Assembly: GCF_003363755.1 (NCBI RefSeq)
Contig: NZ_CP031396.1
Location: 4,744,501 to 4,808,500 of the forward strand
DNA length: 64,000 bases
Source: Pseudomonas protegens
GTDB lineage: Bacteria > Pseudomonadota > Gammaproteobacteria > Pseudomonadales > Pseudomonadaceae
Direction: 5' to 3'
Notes under the pieces: generated by a model
What the model was told of the DNA's origin: nothing
Database searches by the model: none
What the model saw: only the letters and a program-made list of their open reading frames with translations
Part shown: one piece after another, positions 7,777 to 16,539 of the stretch
How the letters are laid out: the number at the start of each line of letters is the position of its first letter
Position numbering within the stretch: position 1 is the first letter of the stretch
Made by a program: the position numbers and the translations under genes

Positions 7777-10700
7777 ATGATGCTTCGTCAAACGTACAGG
7801 GTAGGGCGCGTCCTGGGCCTGCTAGTGGCGGGCCTGCTGGCCTGGGCCGTGCTCTGGGGTGTCGCGCTGGCCGGCACGGCGAAGAACCTGCCCTTCAAGC
7901 TGGTGCCGGCGTTCGCCGATCTGCAGCCTCTGGCCTTGGCGCCTGCCGAACAGCAATGGTTGGCGAGGCATCCGCGCCTGAGAGTGGGGATCGCCATTGA
8001 TGACTACCAGCCCATCGACATCACCCGTGACCGCAATCGCTATCAGGGCATCAGCGCCGATTACCTCGGTCTGGTGGGCGAGCGATTGGACGTGACAATG
8101 GAAGTCCTGGGGTTTTCCGAGCGCGAGCAGGCGGTCGAAGCGCTGCGTAACGGCACCATCGATGTGCTGACCAGCGCCAATGGCTATGAGCGCGGCCTTT
8201 CGGGGCTGCGCTTCACCAGCGACTACATGCCCGACAGGGCGGTGGTGGTGGTGCGCCGCGACGGGTCGAGCCCCAGTGATGATCTGGCCGGCAAGAAACT
8301 GGTGTTGTTGGACGGTTATGCCAACGCCGAACAGGTGCATGCGGCGTATCCGAACAGTCAGATCATGCTCTCGCCCAATCTTTACAGCGGCCTGGAGGCA
8401 TTGAACCAGGGCGACGCCGACGCCTTCATCGGCAATGAGATCATCGTGCGTGCCTACAAGGCCCTGCGCCCTTACCTGGCGGTGCGGATTCAGGATGAAA
8501 GCCGTTTGCCGCCGACGGGCTTCGCTTTTGCCACCCGTGATGACAACGCCCTGCTGGCAGGCCTGCTGGAGCAGGCACTGCAGAGCATTGACGAATCCCT
8601 GCAGCGGGAAATACAGGCGCGCTGGACCACCGGCCTGGGGGCGAATATCTCCGGTGAGCGGATCGAGCTCAGTGCCGAGGAGCAGGCCTGGATTCTTCAG
8701 CATCCCCACGTGATGGTGGCGTCCCAGCAGTACCCGCCTCATGTGTTCAAGGACAAGGAGGGGCGCTGGGCCGGTCTGAACATCGACCTGCTCAACCGTA
8801 TCTCGCGCATGACCGGCCTGCATTTTGTGCACAAGGAGAGCCTTTCCACAGCACAGACCCTTGAGTGGCTGGAGAGTGGGCAGGCGCAGATGACTTCTAC
8901 CCTCACGGCCAGTGAGGACCGGCGGTTGTTCCTGAATTTCTCCCATGCCTTCGGTGGTGCCGCCTGGGTCTTTGTCGTGCGTCCCGAGGATCGCCGCCTG
9001 AGCAGTCTGGAGCAGATGGCCGGTGAGGTGCTGGTGTTGCCGGCGCGGCACACCCTTGAGAGCTACATCCGGCGCTACTATCCCGATATTCGGCTGCGCA
9101 GTGTCGACAGCTATGAGCAAGCCCGGGCCCTGGTCAGCAGTGGTGAAGCCATGGCCACCATTCAGAACGAGGTCCAGGTCCAGGCGCTGGGGTTGGGGCC
9201 CGCTGACGATGGATTGCGGGTGGGACGCAGCGTCGAAGGTACCTGGTCGGCCGACGAGTTTTCCGTGCGCAAGGATCAACCCGAGCTGCTGAGTATCCTC
9301 AACAAGTCGCTGGAGGCGCTGCCCGTGGCGGAGCTTAGCGCCATCCGTCTCAAGTGGCTGGGGGCCACGCCGGTGCCGATGCCGGTCTGGCAGCGGGTGC
9401 CGACCTGGGTGTACTGGGCCATTTCCACCGCGCTGCTGTTCGGTCTGATTTCCCTGGCCTGGAGCAGTCGGCTCAAGCTGCAGATTCAGCAGCGATTGCA
9501 AGCCGAGCAACGGCTCAACGATCAGTTGGTGTTCATGCGGGCCCTGCTTGACGGCATTCCCAACCCGATCTTTGTCCGTGATCTGCAAGGGCGCCTGATC
9601 ACCTGCAACAAGAGTTATGAACAGCAGTTGGGGACGAGCCTGGAACAGATTCGGGGGCGACAACTGACAGAGCTGGATCTGCTGCCTGCAGCCACCGCGC
9701 GCCAGTTGCATGGCGAGATCATGCAGTTGCTGGCGTCCGAGGAGTCGGTATTCGCCGACCGCCAGGTGCAGACGCGCAACGGATCGATCCACGCCTATCA
9801 ATGGACGGTGCCGTTCTACAGTGCCGAGGGCCGTCTGCAGGGCTTGCTGGGTGGCTGGATCGATATCACCGAGCGCAAGCGTCTGGAGAACCAGTTGGTA
9901 CAAGCGCGTCAGTCCGCCGACCAGGCCAATGCCGCCAAGAGTGCTTTTCTCTCCACCATGAGTCATGAGATCCGCACGCCGATGACCGCCATCGTTGGCT
10001 TGCTGGAACTGGAGAAAGAGCAGGCCAGGGTGCGTGGCGCGCCTTTTTCCGAGGCTCTGCGGGTGGCTTATCAGTCTGCCCAGGAGTTGATCAGCCTGAT
10101 GGGGGACAGCCTTGATCTGGCCAAGATCGAGGCCGGCCATATGCAGCTGGTGCCGCAGGTCACCGCCCTCAAGCCCTTTTTCGACAGCGTCCGGCAGCTC
10201 TTCGAGGTGACTGCGCGCAACCAGGGCGTGCATTTGCAACTGGTCTTCCACGAGGAAGCCCGGGGGCGTTATCTCTTTGATCCGTTGCGCTTGCGCCAGG
10301 TGCTGCACAACCTGTTGAGCAACGCCTTGAAGTTCACCGCTGAAGGTGAAGTGCGGGTGACGGTGGAGCGCCAGCCGGATGAGTCCGGTATCCCGTGTCT
10401 GCGTATCAGCGTCGCGGATACCGGCCCGGGAATCAGTGCCGAGCAGCAAGCGAGGATATTCACGCCCTTTGTCCAGGCCGATGCCATGACCTCTTCAACC
10501 TATGGCGGCACCGGGCTGGGTCTGAGCATCTGCCGGCAGTTGATCGAGTTGATGGGCGGGCGCATTCACCTGCTGAGTGAGCCAGGAGCCGGAACCGTTG
10601 TTGTCATCGAGCTGTATCTGGAGCGGGTCAGCGAGGATCTCGATCCGCAAGTCTCGCCGCCTGCCGAGCGTCCGCCGAGCCGCAGCATCGAAGTGCTGGT

Positions 10701-11391
10701 GGTGGATGACTTGAGCGCAAACCGCATGGTCCTGAGCCAGCAGCTGATGTTTCTCGGGCATCGGGTCGTGGCCTGTGACAACGCCCGTGAGGCGTTGCAG
10801 CGCTGGCGCTCCGGGACCTTTGATGTGCTGATGACCGATTGCAACATGCCGGGCATGAGTGGCTACGCCCTGACCGAGGCCATCCGCCAGATCGAGGCGC
10901 AGGAAGGGCGTTCGCCCTGCCCGGTGATCGGTTGCACGGCCAACGCGTTCGAAGACGAGCGCGAGCGTTGTGAGCGCGCCGGCATGGATCAGTTGCTGGT
11001 CAAGCCGGTGACCCTGGATCAGTTGGCCCAGTCTCTGGCCCGTTTCCTGCCGTCGCCATCCTTCAACATCCAGACCTTGCGCGGCATGACCCAGGCCGAC
11101 GAACACGTGTTGCAGCGCATGTTGCAGGAGCTGTTGCGCAACCTTGCCCAAGAGCAGCAAGCGCTGGAAGAGGCTTTGGCGGTGCTGGATTGGGAGCGCC
11201 TGAGAGGCACCTTGCACCGGCTCAAGGGTGTGTGCTGCCTGATCGACGCCTTGCCCCTGGCCAAGGCCTGTATCGAGCTGGAGGTGCTGGTCAAGGAGCG
11301 CCAGGAGCAGGCGCTGGGCCGTCAATGGCCGCTGCTGCTTGAGGTCATGGAGATTTTACGCATCGATATTCAGATGGCTCTGGACGAATAA
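7777..11391 (+). CDS. BvgS/RocS-type hybrid sensor histidine kinase
   Basis: This inner-membrane sensor (1204 residues from the ATG at 7777, GGGAGG ribosome binding site) has an N-terminal signal/anchor helix (about 12-35) and two tandem periplasmic solute-binding-like domains (about 50-280 and 290-520). A transmembrane helix (about 542-562), a PAS domain (about 590-700) and the HisKA box MSHEIRTPM with phospho-acceptor His730 follow. The ATPase domain shows HNLLSNALKF, DTGPGIS and GGTGLGLSI. A receiver domain (Asp1021 in MTDCNMPG) and a C-terminal HPt domain (His1147 in LHRLKG) complete an intact four-step phosphorelay. The two regulators downstream are likely partners, as in the Roc/Sad system of P. 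aeruginosa. The ligand is unknown. Confidence 0.93.
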   Translation: MMLRQTYRVGRVLGLLVAGLLAWAVLWGVALAGTAKNLPFKLVPAFADLQPLALAPAEQQWLARHPRLRVGIAIDDYQPIDITRDRNRYQGISADYLGLVGERLDVTMEVLGFSEREQAVEALRNGTIDVLTSANGYERGLSGLRFTSDYMPDRAVVVVRRDGSSPSDDLAGKKLVLLDGYANAEQVHAAYPNSQIMLSPNLYSGLEALNQGDADAFIGNEIIVRAYKALRPYLAVRIQDESRLPPTGFAFATRDDNALLAGLLEQALQSIDESLQREIQARWTTGLGANISGERIELSAEEQAWILQHPHVMVASQQYPPHVFKDKEGRWAGLNIDLLNRISRMTGLHFVHKESLSTAQTLEWLESGQAQMTSTLTASEDRRLFLNFSHAFGGAAWVFVVRPEDRRLSSLEQMAGEVLVLPARHTLESYIRRYYPDIRLRSVDSYEQARALVSSGEAMATIQNEVQVQALGLGPADDGLRVGRSVEGTWSADEFSVRKDQPELLSILNKSLEALPVAELSAIRLKWLGATPVPMPVWQRVPTWVYWAISTALLFGLISLAWSSRLKLQIQQRLQAEQRLNDQLVFMRALLDGIPNPIFVRDLQGRLITCNKSYEQQLGTSLEQIRGRQLTELDLLPAATARQLHGEIMQLLASEESVFADRQVQTRNGSIHAYQWTVPFYSAEGRLQGLLGGWIDITERKRLENQLVQARQSADQANAAKSAFLSTMSHEIRTPMTAIVGLLELEKEQARVRGAPFSEALRVAYQSAQELISLMGDSLDLAKIEAGHMQLVPQVTALKPFFDSVRQLFEVTARNQGVHLQLVFHEEARGRYLFDPLRLRQVLHNLLSNALKFTAEGEVRVTVERQPDESGIPCLRISVADTGPGISAEQQARIFTPFVQADAMTSSTYGGTGLGLSICRQLIELMGGRIHLLSEPGAGTVVVIELYLERVSEDLDPQVSPPAERPPSRSIEVLVVDDLSANRMVLSQQLMFLGHRVVACDNAREALQRWRSGTFDVLMTDCNMPGMSGYALTEAIRQIEAQEGRSPCPVIGCTANAFEDERERCERAGMDQLLVKPVTLDQLAQSLARFLPSPSFNIQTLRGMTQADEHVLQRMLQELLRNLAQEQQALEEALAVLDWERLRGTLHRLKGVCCLIDALPLAKACIELEVLVKERQEQALGRQWPLLLEVMEILRIDIQMALDE

Positions 11392-11481
11392 GACTTGTCC
11401 TATGTGTGATTAGGACTTGTCTGATTACCGTGTCGGCCCGTAGTGGACTGTTCCCACCTGCGCCGATCGGAGGTTGCCCCC

Positions 11482-12747
11482 ATGCATTCGCTAAAAGTGC
11501 TGATTCTCGAAGACAACTCGTTCCAATTGATGGCCTTGCACCAGATGCTCAACGCCAATGGTGTCTTCAACGTGCTGACCGCCGAGAACCAGCAGTCCGC
11601 GCGGCGCTCGCTGGACAGCAAGGGGCCGGTGGATATCGCCATCTGCGATCTGTACCTGGAGCAGACCGATGGCCTGGAGTTGATCCGCGAACTGGCCCAG
11701 CAGCAACTGGCCAAGGCCCTGATCATTCTCAGCGATGCAGAGCCGGATGTCCTTGAAGGTACAGCCGGCATGGCTCGCGAGTTGGGCTTGAAAGTGCTCG
11801 CGTGCTTGCCCAAGCCGGCTTCGGCTGCTGTGCTCGGCGACTTGCTCTGTGCCTATCAACAGCACGCCAGGGCAGCCGGCCCCGAACTGAACCAGACATT
11901 GCTCCGGGACTTGCTGGGCCTTGAGCCCTTTGTCTTCGAGGACGTGACTCAGGATGAGGGGCTGGCGGCGGTGCTGGGTTGTGGGGTTGCGCATTTTCAG
12001 CCGGTCATCTATGAGCATGGCGAGCTTCAAGGTGTCGAGGCGCTAGCGCGCTGGCAGCATCCTGAGCGGGGCCTGCTGATGCCTGGCGAATTTCTTCCGC
12101 TGATCGAGTTCGCCGGCCTGCAAGAGGTCTTCACCTGGCACATGCTGGAGCAGGCACTGGAACTGGTGGCCGGGGTGAAACTGGTGCTGGGCTACTGGCT
12201 GCCGGTTGCCGTGAACATTCCCACCGGCATCCTCGAGCGGCCGCTGTTCCCCCGTCAGTTGGAGGCGTTGCTGAGGCGCTTCGAAGTGCCGGCCCGGATG
12301 CTGACCCTGGAAGTCATCGACACCACGCAACTGCAGACCGATACCGCCCATGTGGAGGCGCTGCTGCGCCTGCGGATGATTGGTTGCAAGTTGTCCATCG
12401 GCGATTTCGGCACCGGTGGAACCAGCCTGCAGCGCTTGCTGGAGTTGCCGTTCACCGAGCTGAAGATCCCTCCGGTGTTTGTCGCCGGCATGGCCGCGGA
12501 TGAGCGCAAGCGGGCGCTGGTCGGCGGTGCGATGAACATGGCGCGACGCATGTCCCTGGGGGTGGTGGTGACCGGTATCGAGACCGAGTCCGACTGTGTG
12601 GCGGCCAGGGGCGTGGGGGCGGCTCATCTGCAGGGTTGTTTCATCGCCCCGCCGATGAGCGCCGCCCAGATGCGCCAATGGCTGGCCGAGACCCCAGGCG
12701 TGGGCAGCAATGGCCTGGATGGGCAGGCCGCCGGTTTGTGTGCTTAA
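11482..12747 (+). CDS. RocR-like response regulator: receiver plus degenerate EAL domain
   Basis: The product has 421 residues; GGAGG at 11469-11473 supports the ATG at 11482. The receiver domain (1-130) has its acidic pocket in LEDN and phospho-acceptor Asp56 (AICDLYLEQTDG). The C-terminal EAL domain keeps Glu186 of EALARW, the Asn of VNI, the Glu of LEV and Lys328. It has lost key residues: DDFGTGYSS reads GDFGTGGTS (Gly307), the KID Asp is Pro330, and the general-base Glu of the AEGVET motif is Thr364. I infer that it cannot hydrolyse cyclic-di-GMP and instead binds it or acts as a protein partner. It lies directly downstream of the hybrid kinase. Confidence 0.9.
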   Translation: MHSLKVLILEDNSFQLMALHQMLNANGVFNVLTAENQQSARRSLDSKGPVDIAICDLYLEQTDGLELIRELAQQQLAKALIILSDAEPDVLEGTAGMARELGLKVLACLPKPASAAVLGDLLCAYQQHARAAGPELNQTLLRDLLGLEPFVFEDVTQDEGLAAVLGCGVAHFQPVIYEHGELQGVEALARWQHPERGLLMPGEFLPLIEFAGLQEVFTWHMLEQALELVAGVKLVLGYWLPVAVNIPTGILERPLFPRQLEALLRRFEVPARMLTLEVIDTTQLQTDTAHVEALLRLRMIGCKLSIGDFGTGGTSLQRLLELPFTELKIPPVFVAGMAADERKRALVGGAMNMARRMSLGVVVTGIETESDCVAARGVGAAHLQGCFIAPPMSAAQMRQWLAETPGVGSNGLDGQAAGLCA

Positions 12748-12765
12748 GGTCGCTGCCCGTAGCGC

Positions 12766-13419
12766 CTAGGACAGCCCGTGTTCCTGGACATAGATGTACA
12801 GCGCGGCTTCGCTGGCCAGGCCCAGTTTGCGCATGGCGCTGACTTTCTGCGCGCTGACCGTCTGTTTGCTGCGGTTGAGCTGAGTGGCGATGGTTCCCAC
12901 TGCATGGCCGGCGGCCAGCAGGCGGATCACTTCCAGTTCCCGGGGCGACAACTGATCCTTGGAGACCAGTCGATCCGGTCCCACTTCACCGGCAAGGCTC
13001 AATGCTCGCTTGATGGCCTGGGCCACATAGCGTTTGTGCTGTCGCGCATGGGCAATGGCTGACGGCAGTTCATCGGCCAGGCTGGCCTTGCTCAGCAACC
13101 CCATCACCCCCAGGTCGAGGATCGAGCGAAACAGCCCGGCGTGATTGAGCATGGTCACCACCACGATGGGCAGGTCGGGATGATGCCGGCGCAATTGCTC
13201 GATCAGGCGCAGGCCGTCGTTCTGCTGCTCCTCGGGCATCATGAAGTCCGTGACCAGCACGTCGCACTCGACTTCCTGCATCAGCTGGCTCAGGGCAGAA
13301 GGCGAGCGGGCTTCACCGACAATGGCCAGGCTGTCGTCCTGCTCCAGCACGGCACGCAAGCCAATCAGGAAGATCGGATGATCGTCGGCAAGGATGATGC
13401 GCAATTTGTTGTTCGACAT
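12766..13419 (-). CDS. RocA/BvgA-like LuxR-family response regulator
   Basis: The 217-residue protein has a receiver domain (ILADDHPIF at the N-terminus, phospho-acceptor Asp in LVTDFMMP, with the longer MPEEQQNDG loop typical of the RcsB/BvgA class). A C-terminal LuxR helix-turn-helix (LSPRELEVIRLLAAG ... SKQTVSAQK) follows. I start it at the ATG at 13419. The frame stays open to 13491, but the extra 24 residues are Arg-rich and lie outside the domain. It converges on the EAL regulator with an 18-base gap. Kinase, EAL regulator and LuxR regulator together match the Roc/Sad layout, where the LuxR member controls fimbriae or virulence genes. The targets here are unknown. Confidence 0.9.
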   Translation of the reverse strand: MSNNKLRIILADDHPIFLIGLRAVLEQDDSLAIVGEARSPSALSQLMQEVECDVLVTDFMMPEEQQNDGLRLIEQLRRHHPDLPIVVVTMLNHAGLFRSILDLGVMGLLSKASLADELPSAIAHARQHKRYVAQAIKRALSLAGEVGPDRLVSKDQLSPRELEVIRLLAAGHAVGTIATQLNRSKQTVSAQKVSAMRKLGLASEAALYIYVQEHGLS

Positions 13420-13637
13420 TGCTTTCAAAGCTTGGGCTCCAATGCAACGGCGGCGTGGTTTGCGCCTGGTCGGCCGTTTTATATCTGTCATGTTACCCGT
13501 GCATGCTCGAATGACTCAGGTCGGCAGCAGTAGGTGTGGCGAACTTTCTTCTCTGAGCGATGGTCACTTGAATGTCAGAAAGCTACCGGCATTTTTGTTT
13601 TCGAACCTCTAATTCGAGCTATTGAGTGGTGATCTAG

Positions 13638-13925
13638 ATGGAAAGTATCAGTCTTTTGTTGAGCGAGTCGCTGAGTCCGTACCAGGTCACACTGACGCCT
13701 TGCGGCGGCCATGGCGAATGCCTGGTGACCCTGAAGAACGCGGCTGGCGCCATGGTCTTGGAGCGTGAGGTCAATCAGGCCCAGCTCACCGACAAGCGCC
13801 TGCTTACCGACGTAGTCGATGGTCTGCACCGTGACGTGCTGATCGCCGAAGGCCGGCTGGAACCCTGTGTGATCGCCGCGTTGCGCCATGCAGCTGAAGG
13901 CAAGGTGTTCGATCAGCGCAACTGA
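13638..13925 (+). CDS. Small conserved protein, DUF3509-like
   Basis: The 95-residue soluble protein begins MESISLLLSESLSPYQVTL and contains CGGHGECLVTL. I recognise it as resembling the Pseudomonas-specific DUF3509 family, whose function is not known. There is no signal peptide or membrane segment. The ATG at 13638 has only a poor ribosome binding site. A -35-like GAACTT (13541-13546) with TCACT 17 bp further is a weak match to an AlgU promoter. A candidate small RNA gene follows. Confidence 0.75.
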   Translation: MESISLLLSESLSPYQVTLTPCGGHGECLVTLKNAAGAMVLEREVNQAQLTDKRLLTDVVDGLHRDVLIAEGRLEPCVIAALRHAAEGKVFDQRN

Positions 13926-13939
13926 TGCAAATTTTTGCG

Positions 13940-13967
13940 GAACCTTCCTGTCACCCGGTCAGTCAGA
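13940..13967 (+). promoter_or_regulatory. Candidate AlgU (sigma-22) promoter
   Basis: GAACCT (13940-13945) matches the AlgU -35 GAACTT at five of six positions. After 17 bp comes TCAGA (13963-13967), matching TCTGA at four of five. Transcription would start near 13973, inside the non-coding stretch that ends at the intrinsic terminator. Confidence 0.35.
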
Positions 13968-13972
13968 CTCAG

Positions 13973-14083
13973 TATCAGCAGGATCAGGCATTGTGCTCCG
14001 GTGCTTGTAGCCGGCTGATACCGGTCGTCAAAGACCGCGTTTAACCCCGAGTCGTCTCCCCACTTCTCGGGGTTTCTTTTTGC
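13973..14083 (+). ncRNA. Candidate small RNA of about 110 nt (RgsA/P16-like position)
   Basis: Between the DUF3509-like gene and the - strand gene at 14094 lies a stretch with no coding frame. It is preceded by a promoter-like pair and ends in a strong intrinsic terminator. It contains a CCGG...CCGG hairpin near 13999-14014, a 5-bp hairpin at 14022-14037 (CGGTC/GACCG) and a C-rich single-stranded loop (CTCCCC) within the terminator hairpin, a feature of RNAs that pair with ribosome binding sites. A small RNA next to a DUF3509 gene recalls RgsA (P16) of Pseudomonas, but that link is from memory. It could instead be just the 3' end of the upstream transcript. Confidence 0.45.
14043..14083 (+). 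terminator. Intrinsic terminator
   Basis: A 9-bp stem (AACCCCGAG 14043-14051 with CTCGGGGTT 14066-14074) carries a 14-base loop and is followed by TCTTTTTG. The T run lies on the + strand only, so it ends + strand transcription. Confidence 0.85.
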
Positions 14084-14093
14084 CCGGGATTTG

Positions 14094-14945
14094 TCAGTGG
14101 TCGTGCAGATCGCGGAAATAGGCCCGGGCGTCGGCACGGTATGGGTCGCGCATCTCCGGCTCCAGCCAGGCGGCATACAACTCAACCAGGCGATCCTCAC
14201 GCAGCTTGAGCAGGGCCTGGTTGATCCGGGCTATGGCTTGTCGCCCTTGGGCGGTCTTGCTGCAGCCGATATGGATCTCCTGATACTGCTGGGTGCCCTG
14301 GATCGGATAGAACTCCAGCTCCTGCGGGTCCATGCCTTGCTGCATTGCCTGGTAGCGAATTTCCGGCCAGTAGCCCAGCAACACACGCAGGCGCCCCAGG
14401 CGCTGCATCTGCAACAGGCTGCCCAGGGCGTCGTTGCCGTGGTGGGCATTGACCGAGTCCGCGGGGGCTGCTTGCAGCAGGTTATCGACTTGCTGGCCAT
14501 AGCTGCGCTCGGCAACCACTCCGACTTTTTCCTGGCCGCTGGCGAGCAGGGCGCGCAGATCGACCTTGCCCTCCCGGACGAACGGGGTCAGGTGTTCATG
14601 GTCGGCGCGGCGGATCACCAGGCCATTGCTCAGGACTCGGAAGCTGGTGATGGAGAAGGTCACCCACTGTTCGCGCTCCTTGTTCATGATCAGCGACGGG
14701 TCGCAGACGAAGGTCGGCTCGCGCAGCATCTGCAAGCCCCGGGCGCGATTGACCCGCACTATCTGTTGTGGGTACTCCGGCAGGCTGGCGATCAGTTGCG
14801 GCATCAGCAGGTCGATGACCCCTTGTCCTTTCTGCTCGCCCTCGAAAATGCTCAGCGGCGGCAGGTCTCGCAGCAGCCAGAACAGCGTCTCCTTGGGTTC
14901 GCTGGAGGCGTTCGGCAGCCACAGCAGGGCGAGCAGAAACGTCAC
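14094..14945 (-). CDS. Periplasmic solute-binding-like protein (SBP_bac_3 fold)
   Basis: The product is about 283 residues of amino-acid-binding-protein type, with a hydrophobic start (TFLLALLWLP, then ASSEPKE) suggesting export. Internal segments such as GVIDLLMPQLIASLPEY and RVLLGYWPEIRYQAM resemble the two-lobe solute-binding fold, as in the TIGR02285-like set of Pseudomonas. No transporter genes are adjacent, so it may be a sensor or orphan binding protein. The start is unclear: GTG at 14945 leaves no basic n-region, while the in-frame codons upstream (RRRLRCC) would supply one but offer no ATG, GTG or TTG. The gene lies 76 bases downstream of the CoA transferase. Confidence 0.7.
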   Translation of the reverse strand: MTFLLALLWLPNASSEPKETLFWLLRDLPPLSIFEGEQKGQGVIDLLMPQLIASLPEYPQQIVRVNRARGLQMLREPTFVCDPSLIMNKEREQWVTFSITSFRVLSNGLVIRRADHEHLTPFVREGKVDLRALLASGQEKVGVVAERSYGQQVDNLLQAAPADSVNAHHGNDALGSLLQMQRLGRLRVLLGYWPEIRYQAMQQGMDPQELEFYPIQGTQQYQEIHIGCSKTAQGRQAIARINQALLKLREDRLVELYAAWLEPEMRDPYRADARAYFRDLHDH

Positions 14946-15021
14946 GCAGCACCTAAGGCGACGGCGTAGGAAGGGTGGATGGGCGCCGGACAGGGCGCTG
15001 ATGGAAAACCGGTTTTTCAGC

Positions 15022-16221
15022 TTAGATCGCCCCAGAGTTGCGCAAGTGTTGGATCTGTTCGCTGCTGTAGCCCAGGCTCGCCAGGACTTCTGTCGAATGC
15101 TCGCCGAGCTCGGGGCCGACCCAGTCCGCGGAGCCGGGCGTCTCAGAGAGTTTCGGCACGATGCCGGGCATCTTGAAGGGCTTGCCGTCGGGCAGTTTGG
15201 CCTGGAGGAACATTTCCCGAGCGAGGAACTGCGGGTCGTGGAACATGTCCTCGGCGCTGAAGATCCGGCTCGCCGGGACGTCAGCCTGATTCAGCTGCTG
15301 CAGTACCTGGTCCAGGGGCAGGGAGGCCACCCAGCGGTCGATCACGCCATAGAGTTCATCGCGGCGGGTATCGCGTCCGTCGTTGCTGGCCAGGGCGGGA
15401 TCGTTGGCCAGGTCGTCGCGACCGATAAGCAGCATGAAGCGCTTGAAGATCGCATCGCCGTTGGCGCCGATCTGCACATGCTTGCCATCGGCGCTGGTGT
15501 GGATCGAAGACGGGGTAATGCCGGGCATGATGTTGCCGCTGCGCTCGCGGATAAAACCGAACACGTCGAACTCCGGAACCATGCTTTCCATCATGGCGAA
15601 GATCGCCTCATACAGCGCCACGTCCACCACTTGCCCCTGGCCGCCGTTGACCTCGCGATGACGCAGGGCCATCAGCGCGCCGATCACGCCCCACAGGGCC
15701 GCGATGGAGTCGCCGATGGAAATCCCGGTGCGTACCGGCGGACGATCCTCGAAGCCGGTGATATAGCGCAGGCCGCCCATGGACTCGCCCACGGCGCCGA
15801 AGCCCGGCTGGTCCTTCATCGGGCCGGTCTGGCCGAAGCCCGACAGGCGCACCATCACCAGTTTGGGGTTGAGGGCGTGCAACACGTCCCAGCCCAGGCC
15901 GAGCTTTTCCAGGACCCCGGGGCGGAAGTTTTCGATCAGGATGTCGGCTTCGGCCAGCAGTTGCTTGAGCACCGCCAAGCCTTCGGGATGCTTGAGGTTC
16001 AGGGTCAGGGATTTCTTGTTGCGGGCCTGGACGAACCACCACAGCGAAGTGCCTTCATACAGCTTGCGCCACTTGCGCAGCGGATCGCCGCCGTCCGGAG
16101 ACTCGACCTTGATCACCTCGGCACCGAACTCGGCGCAGATGCGCGAGGCGAAGGGGCCGGCGATCAAGGTGCCGAGTTCGATCACTTTCAATCCGGCGAG
16201 GGGCTTGCTGAGGCTGTTCAT
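15022..16221 (-). CDS. CaiB/BaiF (family III) CoA transferase
   Basis: The 399-residue cytoplasmic enzyme moves CoA between carboxylic acids. The N-terminal LAGLKVIELGTLIAGPFAS, the VIKVESPDGGDPLR segment, IENFRPGVLEKLGLG and LSGFGQTGPM are family III signatures. The catalytic Asp corresponds to D171 in SIGDSIAALWG. The substrate cannot be assigned. In other Pseudomonas a similar gene sits beside glutaryl-CoA dehydrogenase (gcdH), but no such gene is present here. It is transcribed with the solute-binding-like gene and divergently from the flotillin module. Confidence 0.9.
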   Translation of the reverse strand: MNSLSKPLAGLKVIELGTLIAGPFASRICAEFGAEVIKVESPDGGDPLRKWRKLYEGTSLWWFVQARNKKSLTLNLKHPEGLAVLKQLLAEADILIENFRPGVLEKLGLGWDVLHALNPKLVMVRLSGFGQTGPMKDQPGFGAVGESMGGLRYITGFEDRPPVRTGISIGDSIAALWGVIGALMALRHREVNGGQGQVVDVALYEAIFAMMESMVPEFDVFGFIRERSGNIMPGITPSSIHTSADGKHVQIGANGDAIFKRFMLLIGRDDLANDPALASNDGRDTRRDELYGVIDRWVASLPLDQVLQQLNQADVPASRIFSAEDMFHDPQFLAREMFLQAKLPDGKPFKMPGIVPKLSETPGSADWVGPELGEHSTEVLASLGYSSEQIQHLRNSGAI

Positions 16222-16488
16222 GGGGCATCCGCTGGGCAGGAAAATCCGCCTAGCCTAGACCATTGGTTGCCATTAAGGCAGCGCTGGACGGTGGCCTTCA
16301 TTCATTATTTTCAGGTCGATGGCGGGATAATTGTGCTTCTCATTCTCTTGGGTGGCGGGTTTAATGGCGCCTTTCATGAGAAGGGCGGTTGCAAATCCTT
16401 CGATCTGGTCTATGCCCCGTGACAGGTTCGACGTTTTGTTCCGAGTGGGTCGATAGAAAACTATTGTTACAAATACCTCATTAAAAAA

Positions 16489-16530
16489 TTACATGTGATG
16501 AATTGAAAGTCTTACATGTGATGCTCTAGT
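16489..16530 (+). promoter_or_regulatory. Promoter with 12-bp direct repeats upstream of the PspA/flotillin module
   Basis: This AT-rich stretch sits in the 318-base gap between divergent genes. TTGAAA (16503-16508), a 16-bp spacer and TCTAGT (16525-16530) with an upstream TG form an extended -10 promoter. The 12-mer TTACATGTGATG occurs at 16489-16500, just before the -35, and again at 16512-16523, in the spacer. The 23-bp period is near two helical turns, so these are candidate regulator sites. The predicted transcription start (about 16537) is 3 bases from the ATG at 16540, and no Shine-Dalgarno sequence is visible, so the mRNA may be leaderless. The rest of the gap (16222-16480) shows nothing I can name. 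Confidence 0.5.
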
Positions 16531-16539
16531 CTGTGCGCC

